Origin: Thiohalocapsa sp.
GTDB taxonomy: Bacteria; Pseudomonadota; Gammaproteobacteria; Chromatiales; Chromatiaceae
Reading direction: 5' to 3'
NCBI RefSeq assembly: GCF_022340605.1
Contig: NZ_JAJDNQ010000089.1
Span: 1 to 64,000 of the forward strand
DNA: 64,000 nt
The notes beneath the pieces are model-generated. The model saw nothing but the letters and a program-made list of their open reading frames with translations, was not told where the DNA came from and did not search any database. The first letter of the stretch is position 1. Every line of letters begins with the position of its first letter. Made by a program: the position numbers and the translations under genes. Shown piece by piece: positions 56,951 through 64,000 of this stretch.

Positions 56951-58135
56951 CTAGTCGAGCCGCTTCCTGAACGAGCCGCGCGCACGCCCTAGCAGCAGGA
57001 CCATCATCACCAGCAGCGCCGCGCTGTTGAACAGAATGATGCGCCAGACATCGCCGGCCAGAAACAGCGTTTGCAGGATCGCGACGAAGTAGCGCGCCGG
57101 CACGATGTGGCTGATCCACTGGATCGGCGCCGGCATCGAGCCGATCGCGAAGATGAAGCCGGACAGGATGAACGCGGGCAGGAAGGTGGTGATGATCGCC
57201 ATCTGGCCGGCGACGTACTGGTTCTTCGCGATGATGGAGATCAGCAGGCCCATGCCCAGCGCGACCAGCATGAACAGCGCCGAGGTGGCCAGCAGCACCA
57301 ACACGGAGCCACGCAAGGGTATGCCGAACAGCCCGACCCCGACCGCGACGCACAGCAGCATGCTGCCCATGCCGAGCGCGAAATAGGGCGCGAGCTTGCC
57401 GAGCATCAGCTCCGGGATGCGGATCGGCGTGACCAGCAGGGCCTCCATCGTGCCCCGCTCCCATTCCCTTGCGACGACCATCGAGGTCAGCAGCGCGCCG
57501 ATCAGGGTCATCAGGATCGCGATCAGGCCCGGCACCAGGAAGTCTCGGCTGCGTACCGCGGCGTTGAACCAGATGCGCGGCTCCAGCACCACCGGCGGGG
57601 CGCCATCGATGCCCTGTTCGCGCAGCCAGCCGGCGAGCCATTTGCGCCAAACGCCTTGGATGTAGCCGGTGCCAATGCGGGCCTGGTTGGCATCGACACC
57701 ATTAACGATGACACCGATCGGCGCATCGCCATGGCCCCGCAACCGGCGCGCGAAATCGCTCCGCAGCCAGACTAGCGCAAACACCTGCCGCGCCGAGAAG
57801 GCCCGCTCGGCCGTTTGAATGTCCCGGTACTCGCGCGGCTCGAACAGCGGCGACCGGCGGAAGGCACCGAGCAGCGACGCGGTGTCGGCGTCCGGCTGCT
57901 CGACGACGAAGGCAATGCCGAGATTGCGGGCATCCAGCGAGACGCCGTAGCCGAACAGTAACAGCAGGACCACGGGCAGCACGAAGGCGATGGCCAGACT
58001 CGACGGGTCGCGCTTGATCTGCTGGGTCTCCTTGCGGATCAGGCCGAGCAGGCGCATGCGCCGGGCGGCGATCGAGCCCACCGTGTCCACCGTGTCGCGG
58101 TAGTCGGTCCGCGTGCCCTGGTGCGCGTCGCTCAC
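56951..58135 (-). CDS. ABC-2 type exporter permease (YbhS-like)
   Basis: A 394-residue homologue of the following gene. 'GLIRKETQQIKRDPSSLAIAFVLPVVLLLLFGYGVSLDARNLGIAFVVEQP' and 'VVAREWERGTMEALLVTPIRIPELMLGKLAPYF' identify it as an ABC-2 permease. It probably heterodimerises with the downstream permease. Its GTG start overlaps the end of the ATPase gene by four bases. Confidence 0.9.
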   Translation of the reverse strand: MSDAHQGTRTDYRDTVDTVGSIAARRMRLLGLIRKETQQIKRDPSSLAIAFVLPVVLLLLFGYGVSLDARNLGIAFVVEQPDADTASLLGAFRRSPLFEPREYRDIQTAERAFSARQVFALVWLRSDFARRLRGHGDAPIGVIVNGVDANQARIGTGYIQGVWRKWLAGWLREQGIDGAPPVVLEPRIWFNAAVRSRDFLVPGLIAILMTLIGALLTSMVVAREWERGTMEALLVTPIRIPELMLGKLAPYFALGMGSMLLCVAVGVGLFGIPLRGSVLVLLATSALFMLVALGMGLLISIIAKNQYVAGQMAIITTFLPAFILSGFIFAIGSMPAPIQWISHIVPARYFVAILQTLFLAGDVWRIILFNSAALLVMMVLLLGRARGSFRKRLD

Positions 58136-60099
58136 GCGGCCTGCTCGCTCGCTTTGCGGTGCGCCGAGATCAACGCGATAAAGGCGTCTTCGAACGTCGG
58201 CTCGGGCTGCTGCGGCCGCCGTGCCCGCTCGATCAGCGCCATCGGCGTGCCCGCCGCCAGCACCTCGCCATCGGCCATGATCACGAGCCGGTCGCAGTAG
58301 TTGGCCTCATCCATGAAATGGGTCGTGACCAGGATGGTCGTGCCGGACTCGGCCAGGGCGTTGATGCGCTGCCAGAACTCCCGCCGCACCAGGGCATCGA
58401 CGCCTGACGTGGGCTCGTCGAGGAACAGGATCTCCGGCTCGTGCAGCAGCGCCGCGGCCATTGCCAGACGCTGCTTGAAGCCCAGCGGCAGATCGCCACT
58501 GCGCTCGCGCTGAATGTCTTCGAGCTCGAAGGTCGCGAGCGCCCAATCGATGCGCGCTCGCTGATGCTCACCGCGCAGCCCGTAGGCGCTGGAGAAGAAG
58601 CGCAGGTTCTGCAGGACGCTGAGGTCGCCGTACATCGAGAAGCGCTGCGCCATGTAGCCGAGCCGCCCACGCGCCCGGGGTGCGGAGCGGCGCATGTCGA
58701 GGCCGGCGACGCGGACCTTGCCGGCCGAGGCGGGCAGCAGACCGCAGAGCATCCGGAAGGTCGTCGACTTGCCGGCGCCGTTGGCGCCGAGCAGGCCGAA
58801 GATCTCGCCCCGCCGGACCTCGAAGTCGAGCCCCTTGACCGCGACGAACCGGCCGAAGCGGCGCTGTAGCCCGCTGACCTCGATGACCGGAGCATCGATC
58901 GCTGGGGCGTCGATCGGCGGGGCATCACCACCGGGGCGCACGGCATGCGTCGCCTTCGACGGTTGCTCGCGCGAGGCCCCGGAGCCGGGCCGCGACGTAG
59001 TGGCCGCCGTCGGTAAAGGCGCCGGTGCTCGACCGCTGCCCACCGCGGCGGCGAGCCGGTCGATGAACGCATCCTCGAAGCGTGGCTCCACGGGCCGAAT
59101 AACGAGATCGGAAACCTCGGCCGCAAGCGCAGGCAGCGACAACGCGCCCGGCGCGCGCGCCACGACCCGCGCCCCCGCCCCCTCGAGCACGACGTCGAGC
59201 ACCGCCGGATCGCGGCTCAGGCGCAGCTGCAAGGCGCGGCGACGCATCGAGCCAGCCGACACATGGAAGCAACGCCCGCGCATCGCCTCGCTGAAACGTC
59301 GGGGTGGCCCCTGTCCGAGCAGTCGGCCGCGGTGCAGCAGCACGATGTCGTCGCAGTGCTCGGCCTCGTCGAGATAGGCCGTGCTGACCAACACCGTGAC
59401 GCCGTTGTCGCGGGCCATTGCCTGCACGATGGACCAGAGGTCCCGGCGCGAGACCGGGTCGACGCCCACGGTCGGCTCGTCGAGCAGCAGCAACGGCGGC
59501 GGGCGCACCAGCGCGCAGGCAACGCCGAGCTTCTGCTTCATGCCCCCGGACAGGCGCCCGGCGAGGCGCTCGGTAAAGCGGCCCAGGCCCGTCAGCTCCA
59601 GCAGCTCGGCGAAGCGAGACGCGCGCGCCGCGTGGGCGACGCCATGGAGATCGGCGTAGAGCTCCAGGTTGCGGCGGACGCTCAGGTCCTCGTACAACCC
59701 GAAGCGCTGCGGCATGTAGCCGATGGTCTCCTGCACGCGCATGGGCTCGGCTAGGACGTCGATGCCGAGGACGCGGAGCTCGACCGTCGGATCGCGCTGC
59801 TGCCGTGACCGGTGCACGGTCGCGGAGCTCGCGTTCGGATCGGGTGTGAGCAGGCCGGTCGCGAGTCGCATCAGGGTCGTCTTGCCGGCCCCGTCCGGAC
59901 CGATCAGACCGGTGATGCCGCCACGGGCGATGTCCAGAGCCAGCCCATCGACTGCGCGGACCTCCATACCACCGGCGCGAAAGGTCTTGCTGATGGCACG
60001 CAGGCGCAAAGCAAGGCCGGCGCCTGCATCCGGGGTGGTTGCGGACAAATCGTCGCGGCCGGGCTGCCCTGGTCCCGGCGCCCTCGCTCGCGTCGCCAC
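58132..60099 (-). CDS. ABC exporter ATPase with two nucleotide-binding domains (YbhF-like)
   Basis: A 655-residue tandem ATPase. Domain 1: Walker A 'GPDGAGKTTLMRL', signature 'LSGGMKQKLGVACAL', Walker B 'LLLLDEPTVGVD'. Domain 2: Walker A 'GANGAGKSTTFRM', signature 'LPLGFKQRLAMAAAL' (LPLG replaces LSGG, as in YbhF) and Walker B 'ILFLDEPTSGVD'. A Pro/Ala linker joins the two. It drives the pair of ABC-2 permeases encoded downstream. An acidic N-terminal 30-residue leader precedes domain 1. Start GTG 60099. Confidence 0.92.
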   Translation of the reverse strand: MATRARAPGPGQPGRDDLSATTPDAGAGLALRLRAISKTFRAGGMEVRAVDGLALDIARGGITGLIGPDGAGKTTLMRLATGLLTPDPNASSATVHRSRQQRDPTVELRVLGIDVLAEPMRVQETIGYMPQRFGLYEDLSVRRNLELYADLHGVAHAARASRFAELLELTGLGRFTERLAGRLSGGMKQKLGVACALVRPPPLLLLDEPTVGVDPVSRRDLWSIVQAMARDNGVTVLVSTAYLDEAEHCDDIVLLHRGRLLGQGPPRRFSEAMRGRCFHVSAGSMRRRALQLRLSRDPAVLDVVLEGAGARVVARAPGALSLPALAAEVSDLVIRPVEPRFEDAFIDRLAAAVGSGRAPAPLPTAATTSRPGSGASREQPSKATHAVRPGGDAPPIDAPAIDAPVIEVSGLQRRFGRFVAVKGLDFEVRRGEIFGLLGANGAGKSTTFRMLCGLLPASAGKVRVAGLDMRRSAPRARGRLGYMAQRFSMYGDLSVLQNLRFFSSAYGLRGEHQRARIDWALATFELEDIQRERSGDLPLGFKQRLAMAAALLHEPEILFLDEPTSGVDALVRREFWQRINALAESGTTILVTTHFMDEANYCDRLVIMADGEVLAAGTPMALIERARRPQQPEPTFEDAFIALISAHRKASEQAA

Positions 60100-60102
60100 T
60101 GG

Positions 60103-61161
60103 TCAGTCCCTGGACTTGCCCGGCGCGGCCGCAAGACAGTCGGGCGCCTTGCCGTCTGCCGACGGCGGCTCATCGAGCCGAAGGGTCACCGTCGCGGGCA
60201 TACCGAGCCGCAGCTCGTCGTCGGCGTTGCAGGCATAGACCCGCACTTGATAGACCAGCTTGGTGCGCAGGTCCGGGGTCTCGACGTTCTGCGGCGTGAA
60301 CTCGGCCGTGGGCGAGATGAAGCCGACCCAGCCGTCATAGACCTTATCGGCATAGCTGTCAGTCGTGATCGACGCACGCATGCCCAGCTGAAGCCGGCCG
60401 AGCGCGGTCTCCGGGGCGTAGGCGCGCACCCAAACCGGATTGGTCAGGGCCAGCGTCAGCGTCGCCGTTTGCGGCGAGGCCAGATCGCCTGGCTGCTGGA
60501 TGCGGTCGCGGATGACGCCGTCCTGCGGCGCGTACAGGTCGGCCTCCTTCAGCACGACCTCGGCGAGCTCCAGCCGGGCCTCTTCCGCATTCAGCGTTGC
60601 CCGTGCCGCGTCGATGTCCTCCACCCGCGGACCGGCCAGCGCCAAGGCCAGTTCCTCCTCGGCGGCCTTCACCTGCGCCTCGGCCAGGTTCAGCCGGGCC
60701 TGGGCGTCGTCGCGCTCCTGCGCCGAGGCCATCTTCTTGGTGAACAGATCGTCGGCGCGCCGAAAGCGCTGCCTTGCATCGACCAGTTCCGCCTGTTGCG
60801 CCGCGAGATCGGCCCGTGCCTTGCGGATCTGTTCCGGCCGAGTGCCCGCCAACAGTCTCGCCAGGGTTGCCTGCTGTGCGGCGACGCTCGCCCGGGCGGT
60901 GGCCAGCTCGGCATTCAGGCGCGCCTTTTTCAGGCTGGCGAGCAGCTGGCCCTGCTGGACGCGATCGCCCTCCTCAACGAGGATCTCTGCGATGTGCTCG
61001 GTGTTATTGAAGGCGAGCGCCACCTCGCGAATATCGACATTGCCATAGAGCAGCAAGCGATTCGCATCAGGCTCCGTGCGACTGCTCTCGTAGAGCCAGA
61101 AGCCGACGGCAGCCCCGCCCGCGAGCAGCAGAACGACTACGAGAAGAACCCTTTTTTTCAT
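60103..61161 (-). CDS. HlyD-family periplasmic adaptor (membrane-fusion protein)
   Basis: A 352-residue adaptor anchored by an N-terminal helix (RVLLVVVLLLAGGAAVGFWLY). It has the lipoyl/barrel half-motif 'LLLYGNVDIREVALAFNNTEHIAEILVEEGDRVQQGQLLASL', a long alpha-hairpin coiled coil (about 95-205) and a beta-barrel 'PQDGVIRDRIQQPGDLASPQTATLTLALTNPVWVRAYAPE'. It links the inner-membrane ABC exporter to an outer-membrane channel, as YbhG does for YbhFSR. First gene of the four-gene operon. Confidence 0.92.
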   Translation of the reverse strand: MKKRVLLVVVLLLAGGAAVGFWLYESSRTEPDANRLLLYGNVDIREVALAFNNTEHIAEILVEEGDRVQQGQLLASLKKARLNAELATARASVAAQQATLARLLAGTRPEQIRKARADLAAQQAELVDARQRFRRADDLFTKKMASAQERDDAQARLNLAEAQVKAAEEELALALAGPRVEDIDAARATLNAEEARLELAEVVLKEADLYAPQDGVIRDRIQQPGDLASPQTATLTLALTNPVWVRAYAPETALGRLQLGMRASITTDSYADKVYDGWVGFISPTAEFTPQNVETPDLRTKLVYQVRVYACNADDELRLGMPATVTLRLDEPPSADGKAPDCLAAAPGKSRD

Positions 61162-61797
61162 CGCTCACCTGTGGTCCGGGGCAGAGCCGTGTCCCCATTC
61201 CGGTCCCTATGCGAGACGGCGGAGGCGCAGTTGCACAATACTAACGGCCGTACGAAACGTTGCGAAAGTTGTGTCAGCCGCGGAGCCGAAGAAGAGGAAC
61301 TACGAAACACGCAAAAGGCGCGGAAAGACGCGATCTCGTCAAAAATTCCCTCCGTTTCGCGTGTTTCGTGCATTTCGTAGTCACAGAATTCTAGGATCGC
61401 AGGTCGGGTTGGCGATAGCGTAACCCGACCATCAGCGGCCTACCGACGCCCGGTGTCGGGTTACGCTGCGCCAACCCGACCTCCCATCAGGCGTGCTCGA
61501 TGCGCCGGTGTGGGAGCGCCACTGCCTTTTGCGGCGCGATGGCGGCTGCGCCGCTGCCTGGCGCTTGGCAGTGACCTGAGGCGTGGTTTATTGCATTGCC
61601 GCCGGTCGCGGCACCCAGAGTGCCGCTCCCACAATAGCTGCACCGAATACTTTCGCAGTCTATGAAGTGCATCCACCGCGGGCGAGGACGGCGGACGCGC
61701 TGCGCCCAATCTCTGGACAAGGTCCGCCCTACGCTGTTCACGTCGTCTTTGAACCGTTGCTTATCGCTCCTCGCTGGGCGCCACGCACCCGCCGTGC
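61162..61797. repeat. Repeat-rich gap without a gene
   Basis: Contains a dispersed-type inverted repeat (CTACGAAACACGC at 61300-61312 against GCGTGTTTCGTG...TTTCGTAG at 61358-61380), a family B palindrome (GTCGGGTTGGCGATAGCGTAACCCGAC at 61402-61430, GTCGGGTTACGCTGCGCC at 61456-61473), family C REP copies near 61510-61540 and 61603-61632, and the family B tail ACCGAATACTTTCGCAGTCT at 61643-61662. ORFs in the track are shadows. Confidence 0.7.
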
Positions 61798-62034
61798 TCA
61801 GTCGCGCACCCAGGCGCGCACCTGATCCGGAGCGGGAATGCCGCCGGCGTGCACCACCTTGCCGTCCAACACCACGCCCGGTGTGGACATGACGCCGTAG
61901 CCCAGGATCTCGGCCATATCCGTGACCTTCTCCAGTGTGATATCCACTCCCGCCTCCCGGGCCGCCTGAGTGATCACATTGGCGGTCACCTCGCAGTTGC
62001 GGCAGCCGCCGCCCAACACCTTGAATGTCTTCAT
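61798..62034 (-). CDS. Small thioredoxin-fold redox-active disulfide protein
   Basis: A 78-residue protein of the redox-active-disulfide-protein-2 (TIGR00412) type. The active-site 'GGGCRNCEVTANVI' CxxC follows the first strand and 'GYGVMSTPGVVLDGKVVHAGG' provides the cis-Pro loop of the thioredoxin fold. These mini-thioredoxins are often encoded next to ArsP-like permeases and arsenic genes. It lies nine bases after the permease gene, so they are surely one operon. Confidence 0.92.
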   Translation of the reverse strand: MKTFKVLGGGCRNCEVTANVITQAAREAGVDITLEKVTDMAEILGYGVMSTPGVVLDGKVVHAGGIPAPDQVRAWVRD

Positions 62035-62043
62035 CGTAAATCC

Positions 62044-62997
62044 TCAATGGATCAGGTTGAAGCCCCACCCCACCAGGGTGAAGGCAACGGCCAGCACGCC
62101 GGCGAACAGGGCCAGGGCCGGCCAACGGATGACCTTGCGCAGGATGAGCATCTCCGGCAGCGAGAGCGCGGCGACGCTCATCATCAGCGCGAGCGTCGTA
62201 CCCACGGCAACGCCTTTGCTCAACATCGCCTCCGCCACCGGGATGATGCCGGTGGCGTTCGAGTAGAGCGGGATGCCCAGCAGGACCGCCGCCGGGACGG
62301 TGGACCAGTCATCGCCGCCCAGGTGTGCGGTGACCCAGGCGGCCGGCACGAAGCCGTGGAAGAGCGCGCCGACCGCGATGCCGATCAGCACCCAGCGCCA
62401 GATGCGCCCGACGATCTCCTTCACCTCGCCCACCGCGTAGCGATGCCGGCCCAGGAGACTCGTGTCGGGCTCAATGGTCGCCGCCTCGCCCATGTGGATC
62501 TTCCAGACATAGTCCTCGACCCAGCGCTCGGGGCGGAACGCCTGCATGGCCATGCCGCCGAACCAGGCCACGAGCAGCCCCGCCACCACGTAGAGCGCAG
62601 CGAGCTGCCAGCCGAGGATGCCCACCAGGATGACGGCCGCGACCTCGTTGATCATCGGGCTCGCGATCAGGAACGAGAAGGTCACGCCCAGCGGGATGCC
62701 GGCCTCGACGAAGCCGATGAACAGCGGCACCGAGGAGCAGGAGCAGAACGGCGTCACCGCGCCGAGGGTGACGGCCATGCCGCGCGCCTGCCAGTCCGGC
62801 CGGTCGCGCACGAAGGCGCGCACACGCTCCGGTGAGAGCATCGCACGCAGCAGCCCCATGACATAGATGACGGCGACCAGCAGCACGAAGATCTTGGCCA
62901 CGTCCATGACGAAGAACTGCACGGCCGCCCCCGCGTGGGAGGCGGGATCGAGCCCGAAGAGCTGGAAGGCGACCAGATTGCCGAGGCGCTCAAACAT
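62044..62997 (-). CDS. ArsP/YraQ-type (DUF318) permease
   Basis: A 317-residue polytopic protein. 'LGAVTPFCSCSSVPLFIGFVEAGIPLGVTFSFLIASPMINEVA' is the conserved CSCSS motif region of the DUF318/ArsP permease family, some of which export organoarsenicals. About eight helices. It overlaps the ACR3 gene end by eight bases and precedes the mini-thioredoxin, forming an arsenic-type operon. The substrate remains inferred. Confidence 0.9.
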   Translation of the reverse strand: MFERLGNLVAFQLFGLDPASHAGAAVQFFVMDVAKIFVLLVAVIYVMGLLRAMLSPERVRAFVRDRPDWQARGMAVTLGAVTPFCSCSSVPLFIGFVEAGIPLGVTFSFLIASPMINEVAAVILVGILGWQLAALYVVAGLLVAWFGGMAMQAFRPERWVEDYVWKIHMGEAATIEPDTSLLGRHRYAVGEVKEIVGRIWRWVLIGIAVGALFHGFVPAAWVTAHLGGDDWSTVPAAVLLGIPLYSNATGIIPVAEAMLSKGVAVGTTLALMMSVAALSLPEMLILRKVIRWPALALFAGVLAVAFTLVGWGFNLIH

Positions 62998-64000
62998 GGA
63001 CAGACACCGCCTGGCCTCGTTCGTACCAGCCCCGGGTCCGGTTCACGACCCGCACCACGAGCAGCATCACCGGCACCTCGATCAGTACCCCGACCACGGT
63101 CGCCAGCGCCGCCCCGGACGCGAAGCCAAACAGGGAGATGGCCGCCGCCACCGCGAGCTCGAAGAAGTTGGACGCGCCGATCAACGCGGACGGACAGGCG
63201 ACGCTGTGCTTCTCACCGACCGTGCGGTTGAGCCAATAGGCCAGGCCGGCGTTGAAGAAGACCTGGATCAGGATGGGCACGGCGAGCAGCAGGATGATCA
63301 GCGGCTGTGCCAGGATCGCCTCCCCCTGGAAGGCGAAGAGCAGGATCAACGTGGCGAGCAGCGCCAGGATGGAGGCGTGCCCCAGGGTGTCGAGGGTGGC
63401 GTCGAAGCGCGCCTGGCCCTGCTTCAGCAGCGCCTTCCGCCAGACCTGGGCGATGAGCACCGGGATGACGATGTAGAGCACCACCGAGGTCAGCAGCGTG
63501 TCCCAGGGCACCACGATGGACGACAGCCCGAGCAAGAGTCCCACAATGGGCGCGAAGGCAAAGACCATGATGGTGTCGTTGAGCGCGACCTGGCTCAGGG
63601 TGAAATAGGGGTCACCGCCCGTCAGCCGGCTCCAGACGAAGACCATGGCCGTGCAAGGCGCGGCGGCGAGCAGGATCAGGCCGGCCACGTAGGCGTCGAT
63701 CTGGTCGGCCGGCAGCCATTGCGCAAAGAGCCCGCGGATGAACAGCCAGGCCAGCAGCGCCATGGAGAAAGGCTTGACCGCCCAGTTGACGAAGAGCGTC
63801 ACGCCAATGCCCTTCCAGTGGTCGCGCACCTGATGCAGTGCGCCGAAATCGACCTTGATCAGCATCGGGATGATCATCACCCAGATCAGCAACCCGACGG
63901 GTAAGTTGACCTGGGCCACCTCCAGCTTGCCCAGGAACTGGAACGGCGCGGGGAAGAACTGCCCCAGTCCGATGCCGGCCACGATGCAGAGCGCGACCCA
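62990..64000 (-). CDS. acr3: ACR3-family arsenite efflux transporter, 5' end outside the window
   Basis: The frame is open to the window edge (WVALCIVAGIGLGQFF at the edge), so the N-terminal residues are missing; the ATG-less start given in the track is artificial. Visible features: 'QVNLPVGLLIWVMIIPMLIKVDF', 'AGLILLAAAPCTAMVFVWS' with the conserved Cys that binds arsenite, 'VALNDTIMVFAFAPIV' and 'GASNFFELAVAAAISLFG'. About ten helices. ACR3 exports As(III) across the inner membrane driven by proton-motive force. Confidence 0.94.
   Translation of the reverse strand, partial: WVALCIVAGIGLGQFFPAPFQFLGKLEVAQVNLPVGLLIWVMIIPMLIKVDFGALHQVRDHWKGIGVTLFVNWAVKPFSMALLAWLFIRGLFAQWLPADQIDAYVAGLILLAAAPCTAMVFVWSRLTGGDPYFTLSQVALNDTIMVFAFAPIVGLLLGLSSIVVPWDTLLTSVVLYIVIPVLIAQVWRKALLKQGQARFDATLDTLGHASILALLATLILLFAFQGEAILAQPLIILLLAVPILIQVFFNAGLAYWLNRTVGEKHSVACPSALIGASNFFELAVAAAISLFGFASGAALATVVGVLIEVPVMLLVVRVVNRTRGWYERGQAVSVHV

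Overview
The window is chromosomal DNA of a high-GC gammaproteobacterium. The run secF-secD-yajC-tgt with queA nearby, the octaprenyl-diphosphate synthase, the SufE/IscA-type pair, phosphatidylserine decarboxylase and the ModE/Mop/ModABC molybdenum genes fit the purple-sulfur/Chromatiales-Ectothiorhodospira type of Gammaproteobacteria; this placement is inference from gene content. No phage, plasmid backbone, CRISPR array, rRNA or recognisable intact transposase was seen. One tRNA, tRNA-Pro(CGG), is present.

Layout. 1-9.9 kb: 3'-truncated asparagine synthase-like gene, a heme-motif DUF3365 protein, an NAD(P)-binding/FAD oxidoreductase, a 2-oxoglutarate/Fe(II) oxygenase-like gene, an ankyrin lipoprotein, a cation:proton antiporter and a CPBP intramembrane protease. 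10.1-18.0 kb: a molybdenum island with two ModE regulators, ModD, a tandem-Mop molbindin and the modABC transporter. 18-31 kb: tRNA-Pro, ispB, an eroded histidine kinase, a LON-domain protein, IscA and SufE, two more 2OG-Fe(II) hydroxylases, an SLC13-type permease, MepA endopeptidase, a DUF29 protein and several unknowns. 31-39.6 kb: NRDE protein, secF-secD-yajC-tgt, a HAD hydrolase overlapping tgt, msrA, a possible small RNA with a strong terminator, and queA. 40.2-47 kb: an accessory region holding a compact exopolysaccharide-like module (GT2 synthase, NodB-type deacetylase, small secreted protein), a second copy of the small protein behind a decayed deacetylase remnant, and a secreted double-psi-barrel-like protein, separated by long stretches without convincing genes. 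47.2-55.6 kb: msrB, a class V aminotransferase, a cysteine-less SCO-like protein, psd, an AP-rich membrane protein, a FakA-FakB-like fusion and an AI-2E-family permease. 55.8-61.2 kb: a four-gene YbhFSR-type ABC exporter. 61.8-64 kb: a thioredoxin-fold protein, a permease and a 5'-truncated ACR3 arsenite transporter.

Intergenic DNA is unusually repeat-rich. At least four families recur: (A) palindromic arrays of the hexamer GTTGTC, (B) a GTCGGGTTAGCGATAGCGTAACCCGAC-type palindrome with a GAATACTTTCGCAGTCT-like tail, (C) a GTGGGAGCGGCGTCCCCGCCGCGA-type REP, and (D) a roughly 200-bp composite element present twice. An 8-bp unit is repeated 11 times between modA and modB.

The most interesting parts to me are the polysaccharide module with its fossil duplication (40.2-46.6 kb), the FakA-FakB-like fusion, the eroded kinase, the paired palindromes at 13.2 kb and the putative anti-Shine-Dalgarno small RNA at 38.4 kb. 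No database search could be run, so all family calls rest on motifs and remembered family features.
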